From contig OY776120.1 of assembly GCA_963675135.1 (NCBI GenBank), forward strand, positions 14,536,001-14,600,000: a DNA stretch of 64,000 nucleotides, written 5' to 3'. Made by a program: the position numbers and the translations under genes. Positions 23,301 to 33,061 of this stretch are shown piece after piece. The DNA comes from Galeopsis tetrahit. Lineage: Eukaryota; Streptophyta; Magnoliopsida; Lamiales; Lamiaceae. The first letter of the stretch is position 1. Each line of letters starts with the position of its first letter. Below the pieces are notes generated by a model. That model was not told the origin of the DNA. It searched no databases and saw only the letters and a program-made list of their open reading frames with translations.

Positions 23301-24625
23301 AAGGCATTGATTATTTTGACACTTTTTCTCATGTTGCTAAGATCACCAGTGTTAGAATACTTCTAGCTGTTGCTGTGTCTAAAAATTGGCATATTCATCA
23401 ACTAGATGTCAATAATGCTTTCTTACATGGTGACTTAGATGAGGAAATATATATGCTACCTCCCCCTGGCTACTGTTCTAAAAATGATACTAGAGTCTGT
23501 AAACTCAATAAGAGTCTTTATGGATTGAAACAGGCTTCTAAACAGTGGTTCTCCAAATTAACCACCTCTTTGTTATCTATTGGCTTTACTCAATCACAGG
23601 CTGACACCTCTCTATTCACTAAACAAACTGCTAATGCCTTTACTGTTGTCTTGTGCTATGTTGATGATGTAACAGGCACTAGCCTTGATGACATAAAGTC
23701 TATTAAGGCACATCTACATAACTCTTTTACTATAAAAGATCTTGGCATTCTCAGATACATTTTAGGGATTGAAGTTGCCAGAAACAACTCTGGCATAACC
23801 CTTTCTCAGAGAAAATATGCTCTTGATTTGCTTGATGATTCTGGATACTTAGGATGTAAACCATCCTCCACTCATATGGATGCTAAAGTCTGCTTTGATC
23901 CTCAGTCTCCACCTTTGACAAACCCTCAACAATACAGAAGATTGGTTGGTAAACTTCTCTACCTTACTATTACTAGACCTGACCTCTCTTATGCAGTTCA
24001 AACTATGAGTCAGTACATGCAATCTCCCACTGCCTCTCATCTTGATGCAGTCCACAGAATCCTAAGGTATATCAAAGGTAACCCTGGTACTGGTCTTTTT
24101 TATCCTAAAGAAAACACTTCCAAATTGCATGCCTTCTCTGACTCTGATTGGGGGAGATGTACTCTAACAAGGAGAAGCATCACTGGTTATAGTATATATT
24201 TTGGTAATGCACTAATCTCTTGGAAATCCAAGAAACAAACCACTGTTAGTAGATCTTCTGCAGAAGCTGAGTACAGGGCTTTGGCATCAACAACATGTGA
24301 GCTCCAATGGATTCACTATATCCTCAAAGATTTGCAGATCATCCATTCCACTCCTTCATCTATGTACACGGACAGCAAGAGTGCCTTTTCAATTGCTCAC
24401 AACCCCTGTTTGCACCAAAGAACAAAGCACATTGACTTGGATTATCACTTCACTAGAGAAAAGATCAAGGATGGCCTCCTCACCCTAATCCACATTCCTA
24501 CTCAAGAGAACTTGGCCGACATCCTCACCAAGCCCTTACCTCCTGCTGGTTTCTTCACTCACAAAGCCAAAATGGGGTTAATTGATATCCACTCCCATTT
24601 TGAGGGGGGTATAAAGGATTACTAA
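20303..24625 (+). CDS. gag-pol: Ty1/copia Gag-Pol polyprotein, intact
   Basis: 1440 residues from ATG 20303. The gag head has LDGTNYVSWSHAVKRGL (about residue 40). The zinc knuckle CGHCDGIGHTIDRC lies near 267, followed by GFPPGW. Protease WIIDTGATDHM is near 382. Integrase: HRRLGHTSKKC (about 521), HCDVWGP (about 580), LRSDNGTEF (about 643) and QQNGIVERK (about 676). RT starts near 938, with the catalytic box CYVDDVTG at 1118-1125. RNase H: SDSDWGR (about 1279), SSAEAEYRAL and YTDSKSAF. Domain order protease-integrase-RT-RNase H is that of copia. No stop or shift interrupts it. The last codons overlap the polypurine tract and the 3' LTR. Confidence 0.95.
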   Translation: MAPTVTDPDSLDPALNPFSPLALHQNDNPAVAIALEPLDGTNYVSWSHAVKRGLSVKNKVRLIDGSLDIPSEEDAPAVYSAWVRSNDLVLMWILNSIVPDIKRTLDYFSIAKDVWDELKVRYALSDGTRVYHLEKSLSTITQGSQSLVSYYNQFKSLWDEYLSIRPILKCSCGAMDTCSCELPKLMTTTQEQDAVLKFLIGLHDSYGALRSQFLLQSPFPPLSKIYGLLLQEESQRNLHTTPDPIHLDSVSMTARNNKFFKDRKKPPKCGHCDGIGHTIDRCFHIIGFPPGWRGPRTLPNKLTQKTANLSLRNTPLDSNQLIDQVLYDKFVSFSKMQNLGEHMAMPHTVAGASTAQPEVNQNTTDSGMISNICLQDSAISTWIIDTGATDHMVFDLSLFSTPPSIANVKISLPNNAFSTATHMGNIVINNHLTLYNVLYVLDFTFNLLSVSHLTRYSNCSVSFFSSHCVLQDNTNKMVIGTADQVRGLYLLKTAAPCALPALGSTVISSSVVLNKCTFDTWHRRLGHTSKKCMLHIPELNIDATSTAHTNCYICPLAKQKRNSFPLSTSVSSHAFQLIHCDVWGPFYTISASGYKYFLTIVDDFSRCTWTYLLSAKSDVKICLQNFYNMVLTHFGTKIKTLRSDNGTEFILSDFYHTLGILHQTSCVETPQQNGIVERKHQHLLQVARALLFQSSIPLKYWDECIKTATFIINRIPSYNLQNKSPFELLYNKKPDYSMFRTFGCLCFANTLTSHRHKFAPRATKCIFIGYPMGTKGFKLLDIQTGKTLISRNVKFFEDVFPFKDNTPSKPSSPTDIPILDDFIDDDHLSPPNLSPSELHSPIPDLHDLNILHDPTVSGIDTHTRPLRTKTQPAYLQSYETSLPASVDHAKHSTSSSIKYPIQTFLSSHKLSPSYKAFTTSISQIQEPKSYKQGAQNNKWVNAMQQELSALVQNNTWTLVNLPPNKHCIGCRWIYKIKYKSDGSIDRYKARLVAKGFTQQEGIDYFDTFSHVAKITSVRILLAVAVSKNWHIHQLDVNNAFLHGDLDEEIYMLPPPGYCSKNDTRVCKLNKSLYGLKQASKQWFSKLTTSLLSIGFTQSQADTSLFTKQTANAFTVVLCYVDDVTGTSLDDIKSIKAHLHNSFTIKDLGILRYILGIEVARNNSGITLSQRKYALDLLDDSGYLGCKPSSTHMDAKVCFDPQSPPLTNPQQYRRLVGKLLYLTITRPDLSYAVQTMSQYMQSPTASHLDAVHRILRYIKGNPGTGLFYPKENTSKLHAFSDSDWGRCTLTRRSITGYSIYFGNALISWKSKKQTTVSRSSAEAEYRALASTTCELQWIHYILKDLQIIHSTPSSMYTDSKSAFSIAHNPCLHQRTKHIDLDYHFTREKIKDGLLTLIHIPTQENLADILTKPLPPAGFFTHKAKMGLIDIHSHFEGGIKDY
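24602..24609 (+). other. Polypurine tract of copia element
   Basis: GAGGGGGG just before the right LTR; it also encodes the Glu-Gly-Gly near the polyprotein end. Confidence 0.8.
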
Positions 24626-24862
24626 ATACACCCCTGATTTAGTAAATACACTCCCATCTTGTAAACCCTATTCTAATTAGTTTTGGTAGTTAGAAGTTAG
24701 TTATAGGCAGTTATTAGTCTTAAGAGCTTATATATATCTTTAGGGCTCAATTGTATACACTACTGCGAATTTGCAGAACTCAATTGATTTTTTGATTCTT
24801 CCTTCTTATTTGATTCTTCTTTCATTCTCAATAGAAAGATGATACAGTGATTGGTTTCTACA
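24610..24862 (+). repeat. 3' LTR of copia element
   Basis: 253 bp, TATAAAGG to TTTCTACA, followed by the TSD GTTTG. The pol stop TAA lies at 24623-24625, inside this LTR. Confidence 0.93.
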
Positions 24863-25020
24863 GTTTGAAGCATAATCGAATGTCGTATATTGAGATCTAA
24901 TGCATCTAGAGCAATAAAATTATCATGATTTTGTTATGGTTTCTGATGCTTTACTTGTATACTGACGATTTCATGATGTAATTTGTGTCGAGTGGGTATT
25001 CCCGATACCCAAAAGATATA

Positions 25021-25285
25021 CTTCCTCCGTCTTTGAGTAAGTTTCCCACTTCTTTTTGTTGTTTTGATTAAGGAATATCATAAAATAATAAATGTAGTAC
25101 AAGTGATGTGATGGTGAGAGAGAAAATAATAGATGAGTATGAGATGAAGTAGAATAAAATAATAGATAAAGTATAAGTAATGTGATTGAGAGAGAGAAAA
25201 TCATATGCCAAAAATAGAAAAAAATAAAATGAAAAACTTATTGTGGAACATGGAAAGTGAGAAACTTATAGTGGGACGGAGGGAG
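25021..25285. mobile_element. Stowaway-type MITE
   Basis: Ends CTTCCTCCGTCTTTGAG and (reverse complement) CTCCCTCCGTCCCACTA, flanked by TA on both sides (25019-25020; 25286-25287). 265 bp, AT-rich, no coding capacity. The Stowaway terminal consensus is CTCCCTCCGT. Confidence 0.9.
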
Positions 25286-25306
25286 TAATATTTTGACCAT
25301 TTCCAA

Positions 25307-25337
<31 letters not shown>

Positions 25338-25683
25338 TATCATGATTTCATTGTACGTTGTTTACTAGTACCCTTAACAACCATAACCATATAGCTAGGT
25401 TTGTCAATTGTCAATTATTGTACTTGATAGAATGTCTGGTAAAGTGTTTATACTCAACCCTGGTTTATTCGATCATGTTCTTTACATGCAAGAACAATAT
25501 ATCACACACATTTGCAATCACTTAACCTAATGTTAACTACTCCCTTCGTCGTACTAAGTTAGATTGTGCATTTGCCAAAATTGAATATCTCAATTTAGAT
25601 TGTGCATTTCCTTATTTGACAATAAAACATTTTTTCACTTTAAACTACACCTTTCAAATATTTTAAAATTATATCACATGCCA
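25286..25683. other. AT-rich spacer with A-run and possible MITE end
   Basis: A-run followed by (TA)n at about 25304-25338. TACTCCCTTCGTCGTAC near 25539 looks like another Stowaway end; its partner may lie past the CACTA element near 27525. No gene is seen. Confidence 0.4.
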
Positions 25684-25686
25684 TTA

Positions 25687-27357
25687 CACTACAAAAAATT
25701 GACCAAAAGACAACGGATTTTAGCAAGGGCAGTGTACCTTTGCCAATTGACAACGGATTTGGCAACGGCAAAAAAAAAGGCGACGGATGTCTTAGTGGGC
25801 CCCGTAGCGAAAAGGCGACGGATTTTAACACCCTTACCTTTTGGCAACAGCAAAGGCAAGGGTGTGTTCTGCACTCGCCAAAAGGCGACGGGAGTTGGCC
25901 CGTTGCGAAATGGCAACGGGCCCCCACTCGCTAAATGGCAACGGCAGTGAGCCCGTCGCCTTTATATATTACACATTTTTATTTTCGACCTAAATTTTAA
26001 AATTAGTATTTTTATCTTTATATATTATTAGAAAATTTAATTAACTTATCTAATTCAAAAAAATAAATATAATTACAAATATATATTAGAAAATTATTTA
26101 GTTATTTTAAAATAATAAAACTCCCAAATGAAAAACACTTATTAATTTTAATATATTAAATAAATTAAAAAATCTCCTTTAATACTACTTTTAATACTCT
26201 CATTCTAATATGACTTCTTTAAAACTTTCTAATTAAAATCTATTAAATTCTATCAATTTGATTTTTTTAATTTAAAATAATTTTCTCTTTCCTCTTTATT
26301 CTCTCTCTTTTTTAATCGTATTTTCTAATTTCAATTTTATATTTTTAATGCTTTCTTATTTTAATCATTTTCTCATTTTCTACCCTAATAAAATAAATAT
26401 AATTATATATATATATATATATACTGTATTAAATTATATTAAATTTTATTAAATTACTATTCTGCATAATTACATGGTCTTGAACCGGTCTCCAAATATT
26501 TAAAATCCCAAAAAAATTACAAATAAATTCGAATTCCCCACCCCCACTTTAATAGGATGAAGTTGATGAATATTAAAAAAAAAATACTATTTGTTAATTG
26601 TATTGTTTTTCTTTTTTAGTATATATATTTTTTATTTAATATTAGCTCTTAAAATAACGATCTGTGTAAAGTGTGAAGTTATAGAAAATCTCACATTAAT
26701 TCGGCTTATATATATAGGTGAAGATAAATCGCGTCGAGAACAGATTTTTATACGATCTTTCTGTCGATCCGTCTGGTCAAGTTCTTACGTACTCAGGGCA
26801 TTACGTGAATGGGTACAAATTCCACACTATGTTGGGGGCGTCGAACAAAGTTTAGGATGGTAACCAGGTTGAGGATCAGGGTGATATTGAGGATGATGAT
26901 GATGATGAGGAGTGATACGTACATTTTATATTACTTTGTTATGTGTGATGTTATTATATTACATTGACGTTGATGATTGTTTATTTTAATGTTGTGTGTG
27001 ATGTTATTTTAATTGACGTGAACATGCTAATGATTATAATTGTGTAAATAGGGGTGGCCCAGCGGTGGGGGTGGGGGGGGGGTATTGGTTGCCTTCGATA
27101 CCTGGGTTCGAAACCCAGGTTCGCATTTTTTTAAAAATGATAAAAAGGCGACGGCCAAAATGGTAATGGATGTGGGCCCGTTGCAAAAAGGCAACGGCCA
27201 CCTGCCGTTGCAAAAAGGCAACGGATTCCCCAAATCCGTTACCTTTAAAATGGCAACGAGCATATTGGCAACGGGGGAAATCCGTTGCCTTTGCCGTTGC
27301 CTTATTGATTAGTGAGTGGGAATCCGTTGCCTTCCCCCTCGCCATTTTTTTGTGGTG
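25687..27357. mobile_element. CACTA-type transposon, non-autonomous
   Basis: It begins CACTACAAAAAATTG and ends (reverse complement) CACCACAAAAAAATGG, flanked by the 3-bp TSD TTA (25684-25686; 27358-27360). Both subterminal zones carry about twenty copies of GGCAACGG or close variants in both directions, typical of CACTA subterminal repeats bound by transposase. The 1 kb interior is AT-rich with a small transposase remnant. Confidence 0.9.
26754..26855 (+). pseudogene. Remnant of CACTA TNP2-like transposase C-terminus
   Basis: This frame reads 33 residues including SGHYVNGYKFHTMLG, close to the VNGYKFHT motif in the C-terminal region of plant TNP2-type transposases, then TAG. An acidic tail follows at 26862-26912 in another frame. 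It indicates descent from an autonomous CACTA element. The family match is from memory of the motif. Confidence 0.55.
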
Positions 27358-27563
27358 TTACTTTATCACTCTACTTCATTACTCACAATATTTTATTATT
27401 TATTTTATCATTACTCACAATAATTTATTATTTACTTTATTACTCAAAATATTTTCATACCCTCTACTTTATTTCTTTAATACTAATAAACAACTCTCAC
27501 ATTAAACTACGTCTAAACGGTAAATAGGCAATCTAATAAAGTTTTGCTTTTGAGACATTCACA

Positions 27564-28127
27564 TCCCCCTATATACTAATAGGGAGTTTAAGTTTACCAA
27601 GTGTCAAGATGTGGTTAATTTTGATGATGTGTCTTATGGAGAATAATTGTATTACATGTGTCATTATTAGGTTAAGTTAATATTTTTAGAATTTTGATGT
27701 GTATATTTATTATTGGCTAGAAAATATATGAGTTGTTGATATCAAAATGAAAAGTTATGTCTGAAATTAAATTAAAATCAATTATGTTATTTTAACTACA
27801 CTTTCTTTATATTGTTTTTATTTAAAAATATATTTAAACATTTTGTAAAGTAAATTAATTTAATTAATCAATGTTTTTTTAAAATTATTTATAGGACTAG
27901 CTAATTCAAATAAAAAAAACACTTTAATCAGTATAATTTTTATCGAAAATTATAATTTAATAAAATATTTAAAATAATTAATTATATAATAAAATTTAAA
28001 ATTATAGAAAATAGATATTGTTATACGAAGTATCTAAAAATATGAGTACTCTTATTTACATTATTAAATAAAATATGAATAATGACTTTTACGAATATTC
28101 CGCGTGATACGCGGGATTTCTATCTAG
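27564..28127 (+). mobile_element. Non-autonomous Helitron
   Basis: The 5' end is TCCCCCTATATACTAATAGG, preceded by A. The 3' end CTAG is followed by T, the usual A/T insertion pair. A short hairpin CCGCG-TGATA-CGCGG at 28100-28114 lies about 10 bases before CTAG, as in plant Helitrons. 564 bp, AT-rich, no replicase-helicase ORF. Confidence 0.9.
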
Positions 28128-28128
28128 T

Positions 28129-28255
28129 GAATTAATATTTTAAACTCCACCTGTTTTAACTTTCAATATCCACTTCACTGTTATTTATTTATATTATATA
28201 CTGTCCAACATTATTCAACACTATATACTTTAATCCACACTAATTCAATAAAAAA

Positions 28256-28295
<40 letters not shown>

Positions 28296-28735
28296 CATGA
28301 ATTAATTGATGCATATAGATGTATGGCCAAGGGACCATATGCACCCAAAAAGGGAGGGTTGTCCTTTAGGATTAGTTCAAACTAACTTTTCACAATATTG
28401 GTATGATTATTGCTCGCTTTCGGACGCCTCTAATATTCATGACTACATATTTTAAGATGTACTTTATTTTATTTTATATATTGTATATGCAATTACAGAT
28501 GAAATTATATATTCTTTCATATAAAAGGTAGAAGAGACAAATGAAAGTTTAAATATGATACAATTACAAACAAAAATAATATCAAAATCAAATCTCTCCA
28601 GCTTCCCCTTGATCTTTGAGTTGTTGGAGCAACTTTTTGAGAACATTTATTCTACACAAACTAATTTATGATAATTGGCTTTAGAAGAGTTATTTAAGGT
28701 TGAAATGTGAATTGTGTATTTATTTAATGATTATA
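28129..28735. other. AT-rich spacer with TA microsatellite
   Basis: (TA)n at 28261-28293. No gene is seen; short ORFs are unsupported. Confidence 0.6.
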
Positions 28736-28747
28736 ACATTAGATGGG

Positions 28748-28854
28748 GATAGCTCAAGTGGTTAGAGCACCACTACTTAGGCCTTAGATCTGGGTTCGAG
28801 TCATGGAAAGGAAAAAAAGGGATGGGTATTTAATGTAATTAAAAAAAAAAAAAA
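28748..28854 (+). mobile_element. tRNA-derived SINE, 107 bp
   Basis: The pol III A box lies within ATAGCTCAAGTGGTTAGAGC (28749-28768) and the B box GGTTCGAGTC at 28793-28802. A short body and an A tail (28841-28854) follow. A 12-bp TSD ACATTAGATGGG flanks both sides (28736-28747; 28855-28866), the mark of LINE-driven insertion. It is short for a plant SINE but complete at both ends. Confidence 0.9.
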
Positions 28855-28866
28855 ACATTAGATGGG

Positions 28867-30027
28867 CCATTTTAGTGTTGGATATTGACATATTGATCAT
28901 CTGTGTCTACATTTTGAGTGGATAGAAGTATTGATGGAAAAAATATTTTTATTTATGTGAAATTTATATTTTCATCCTTAGAGTTTTTTCATTTTTGGAA
29001 AGCTTCACCCTAACAGTTTAAGATTTATTTTTATTTTAAAAAAAAAACTTATATGCTTAGAATGAATTCTAGTAATTTTAAAAAATATAAATTTTCCAAA
29101 AAATTCAAAAAATATATATAATAAAATAATTTTTCAAAAAATTTGTTCATCATGATGCGTTTGAGTTTGTCGAATAAGAGCCCGTTTGGTTTAAAGGAAA
29201 AGGCTGGAAAGACTCTTTTTTTTCAAATTTTTTTTATGTTTGGTATGTTGATTTAAAGTCCGAGAAAGAGGTTGGACCCGAGTCTAATTTTCCACATAAA
29301 CCTGTCAAAGCGTGATTTCTAGTCTCTGCAGGGAGGTGAGTTTATTTAGACCCATTAAATTCAACCAATCCAAACATAAGAATACTTTCAAAAAGTTAGT
29401 ATGTATTATACAGTATAATTCCAATAAGTTCTACTCCGTATCATATTTTATATTTTCTATCGGATAAACCAAATTAGTTCTAAGTGAACAAGATAAGTTG
29501 ATAATCAAATTTCACGTGCATCATAGATAACTACGGTGAATTTTTCACTAGAAAAAGAAATCATTTTTTTTGGGATTTTTTGAAGTAATATTGAGAGGTT
29601 GATTATATCATATGTCAAAAGCATAGATTTGAAAGCATTAGCCCCAAAGTTCCAAACCTAAATAAATACTCAATTTGTTTCGTCTTGTTTCAATAAAAAT
29701 TACTCCTTTCTTTTTTCTTTTTCTTCTGAAGTCTCACTATTTTATTTGAGAGCGACTAATTCAGGAATCAATTCCACCATTTCACTAGTGACTACTCTTT
29801 TATTATTTTTGACAATCTACTTTTTTTACATTTTATTATATTATTTTCATCCTCAATTACATCAGTTTAATACAATTACTTTTTTTTTTTTAATTCAATT
29901 TTATTTTTTAATATTTTTTATCCAAATTTCATGGATAACTTTTTTTAAAGGATGGGGAGTAGTAAACAAATCTCCATCACAGCACATGCTATAGTGAGTA
30001 ATAAAGTGGGCCGATTTTTTTTTTTTA
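28867..30027. other. AT-rich intergenic region
   Basis: About 1.2 kb without a supported gene. GAGCCCGTTTGGTTTAAAGG at 29178 and AACCAATCCAAAC at 29364 are mirror-like and may be the ends of a small MITE. A T-run is present near 29878. Confidence 0.5.
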
Positions 30028-30036
30028 ATATTGAAA

Positions 30037-30859
30037 GGGCGCGGCTAAAGGCACCCGGGTTTCCTATGAGTACACCCACGCGATGAGGACACACATAAAA
30101 CGGATGAGGACACCCACGTGGAAATCGTCATCACTCCCCACGTCGCCGCTTCGAACACTGCCGCTGCTGGAGAAGGGTGAATCGTCCGTCGTCGCTTCGA
30201 ACACCGCCCACCACCCCTCCCTCCCTAGCGGCGCCGCTCCTCCCCAACCCTCCCCACGTCGCAACTTCGAACGCCGCCACCCCTGCCCTCGTCCGTCCGT
30301 TTCAAGGTAGGTTTTTGAAAAATTTAGGAATTGTAGGAAAATTAGGGTTTTTAGAAGTTCGCGAATTATTTTCGAACCTATCGAGTTTGTTTTGGAAACA
30401 CTTATTTTCGAACAATCGGTATTTGTTTTGAAAAAAAATTCGAACATTCAGTTTTTGTTTTTGAAAAAATTTCGAACATCTTGTTCGATTTTTTTTTTCG
30501 GACAAATTTAAGATGTTTTGAATATTTTTTCGAACATATTGAATTTGTTGGGTAAAAATTTTCGTACATTTTAATTTTATTCGGTTAATATTTTCGAACA
30601 TCTTAAGAATTTTTTTTTTATTATTTTTGTTGATTTTTTGTGTTTTTGTTGAAGAATGGTATTGATTTTTTGTGTTTTGTTGGTGGTGGAGATGATTCTC
30701 TAGTGAAATAGAACATGTGGGTGTACTCATCCGTCTGTTTTTTTTTTTTAAAATGCGAGAGGGGTACAAACATCATTTTGCATACCCCTTGGCCCTTGTG
30801 TTAAAAAAATATTCCCGTGGGTGTACTCATAGGATCCTTGGGTGCCTTTAGCCGCGCCC
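30037..30859. mobile_element. Mutator-like element (823 bp), possible gene-fragment carrier
   Basis: Terminal inverted repeats of about 45 bp (GGGCGCGGCTAAAGGCACCC at both ends) are flanked by the 9-bp TSD ATATTGAAA (30028-30036; 30860-30868), the Mutator signature. The left interior (30100-30305) is strongly GC-rich and gene-like, ending in CAAG/GTAGGT, which resembles a splice donor. An AT-rich stretch with about eight TTTCGAACA-type repeats follows. No transposase is present. Confidence 0.9.
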
Positions 30860-30868
30860 ATATTGAAA

Positions 30869-32314
30869 TTGATCATTCAAAAAGACGCCACAGCATGATG
30901 TTTGGGCCTAAGTATGGGGTGATTCTATAAGTATCAATAATAAAGGCACATTGATGATAAAGAGACCAACCATAACATGGCCGGACTAATTTTTTGGTGG
31001 GGGAGGAATGCAATTTTTTTTTTTTTTGTTTATGGGTGGGATGAACTCAGCACATCGGGGTAGTAAAGTCTTTTTTACCTATTAGTTCAAAATATAAATT
31101 GGAATGAGGTGAAGACATAATATGTTGGGGGTCATTCATGCGTTGATCAATTTATTTTGGTATCTTCAAATTTCTTTCAGCTTCACAATTAGGGCGTTCA
31201 AGTTAGAGACTTTTTTTTTTTTAATCATATTATTTGAAGACATTTTATAATGTAAGACTTTGAAGAGAAATAGAGAAGATAAGTGTTTGTGTGAAAACAA
31301 GTTATTATTGTATCTGAACTCTGGAGATGGTCGTGCAAATGCAATTAATACATTGGAGGTGAACGATGTTTAATGTTTTGTACTCCACTTTGTCATGGTT
31401 TGAATTTAGACTTTTCCAATAATATCTACCCTAACCTGATCCACGTACGTATATGACTACAACAAGGTAGGCAATAATAATAAAATTAATTAATTACTCG
31501 ATCTTTACGTTTTATAATAATTAGTAGTCCACGAACAAACATGTCAAATACAATGCGACCCTTGGGTGTACCAAAAACTAGTACATGCATCATATTTAAT
31601 TAATTTACTTCATCCTTGCTTCTATCTTTAATTAATTACTATTAATTTGCGATATCCTCCTTTTTATAAAATAAATAAATTATTTCACGATAGAATAATG
31701 CTTTCACAAAGAGGATGGCCAAAATAATAATAATAATAATAATGTATCTCAAGGTAAGTGCAACCCTCCAAGATTCGGAAAGCCAAAGCATGAAGACACA
31801 CATACTTTAATCATAAACAAATGTTAAATTTTAATGCTATGTTGATCCACAAAATGTGTTTTTTTATGAAAAATCATTTTATCTTAATTTCATCTACACC
31901 TTCAACATCCACCTAATTACTTAAATTGACATTTAACTTTTCTCATAAAAATTACTACATGTAAATATCTTTTAAATTTTTATTTTTATACTTCATTTTA
32001 TATTTTACATATTTTTTTTCTTTTAATCACATACATTACTTTTACTATATCTATTATATTACGAAGTATTTAATTACTTTTCTTAATTTTTATTAAAAAA
32101 TGTGAGAAACTTATAAACAGGAGAAGTACTATGTATAAAAGAATAACTCAAAAAATAAAAATAAAACTGATATATAGTAATAGCTTTTTTTTTATTTATT
32201 TATTATTTACATATTTGAGAGGATACAGTTATGTTTCATGATATCTATTGATGAAGAAGGAAATAAACCTTGATCATAGAAAGTAAAGTAAAATAAAAAT
32301 AGAAAGTGGAATTA
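30869..32314. other. AT-rich intergenic region
   Basis: About 1.4 kb. An (AAT)n microsatellite lies at 31724-31743, and T-runs occur near 31017 and 31210. No supported gene is seen. The right end should hold the 3' untranslated part of the cellular gene on -. Confidence 0.6.
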
Positions 32315-32680
32315 CTACCGAAAGAGCAGCAGCTTATTCCAGAACCCTCCTTTCTTAGTCTTGTTAATTTCTCCTTTGCTGGCAGGATCTGGAGCATACG
32401 CCATGGATCTACTCTTTTTCAGTCCCTGCTGGGTCCCACTTATGGCCATATAAATGACATCCGACGCAACCCGCTGGTGTCGGCGGCGGCGCGACGGCGA
32501 AGATACGCCGGAGGAAGAAGCCGACGAGAAGTAATAGTAACATACAGCAGGGGAATTTGGGAATGAAGATATTGAATTGATTCTTGAAAGCCTTTCTCTC
32601 AGACAAGATGGGCAAATCCCAGGCTGTGGCTTTTGATTTGGGTGTCTTTTGCATACTACTTGTGCTTCAGACCAAACCAT
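32315..32680 (-). CDS. Small plant protein with RHP / CLRERL cysteine motif, probable cellular gene
   Basis: On - ATG 32680 starts MVWSEAQVVCKRHPNQ. The motif C-x-R-H-P-x7-G-I-C-P-x-C-L-R-E-R-L (residues 10-29) has three Cys and one His and recalls the N-terminal motif of plant OCTOPUS-like proteins and of a family of small uncharacterised plant proteins. A Ser-rich and Arg-rich middle follows, then a conserved-looking basic end KKGGFWNKLLLFR. 121 residues, one exon, no membrane segment. A frame-extended upstream Met at 32797 gives low-complexity sequence and sits in the TATA region, so I prefer 32680. It is the only ORF outside transposons with family-like motifs. Function unknown; metal binding and membrane association are guesses. 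Confidence 0.75.
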   Translation of the reverse strand: MVWSEAQVVCKRHPNQKPQPGICPSCLRERLSRINSISSFPNSPAVCYYYFSSASSSGVSSPSRRRRHQRVASDVIYMAISGTQQGLKKSRSMAYAPDPASKGEINKTKKGGFWNKLLLFR

Positions 32681-32761
32681 ACTCGCTCTGTTTCTTTTAA
32701 TTTCTCTTGATTCAGTTTTTTGTTTAATTTCCTGTGGTTTGGGAATGTTGGAGATGGGTGA

Positions 32762-32774
32762 ATATATATATATA
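32762..32774 (-). promoter_or_regulatory. TATA-like run upstream of the small gene
   Basis: An alternating TA run on - about 85 bases above the chosen start codon fits a plant TATA box with a short leader. Confidence 0.5.
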
Positions 32775-33061
32775 TGAATTTGGATGAGACATCGCACGTG
32801 TTTGCTCTTTTGTTTTTATGTTGAAAAGTTTTTTTTTTTTGAAAGGTATGTTGAAAAGTTAGTTTGGTGTGAATTTGATAAATTTGGAGGACTTTCATCA
32901 GACATATTTAAATTTGATGGTCGACATTGGGTATTAGGTTTAGGTCCAATCAAGACACGACGGTGGAAGGGATGGGCGGTTCAATCTTTTAGTATTAATT
33001 CCAAATTCAATGAATATTTAATTTAAAATTTTGAATTATTATAAATAAATTTTTAACATTA

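Larger units (their letters stand above)
19937..24862 (+). mobile_element. Young complete Ty1/copia element, TA...CA ends
   Basis: LTRs 19937-20190 and 24610-24862 are flanked by the 5-bp TSD GTTTG (19932-19936; 24863-24867). A tRNA-Met-like primer site, one open polyprotein of 1440 residues and a polypurine tract are all present, so the element may be autonomous. LTR differences are one mismatch, one indel and the first base, so insertion is recent (a few hundred thousand years under usual rates). The right LTR begins TA and ends CA, a non-canonical end pair recorded for some copia elements. Confidence 0.95.

Noticed and set aside
25539..27560. An outer Stowaway element enclosing the CACTA element
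   Set aside because: The left end TACTCCCTTCGTCG is plausible, but the supposed right end near 27525 matches only over a short stretch and lacks GGGAGTA.
28749..28802. A tRNA gene
   Set aside because: A and B boxes are present, but no cloverleaf acceptor stem can be paired; the A tail and 12-bp TSD show a SINE.
30064..30769. ORFs of 127 and 155 residues on - in the Mutator-like element
   Set aside because: They run over terminal repeats and low-complexity AT sequence; composition is Asn/Lys-rich by base bias.
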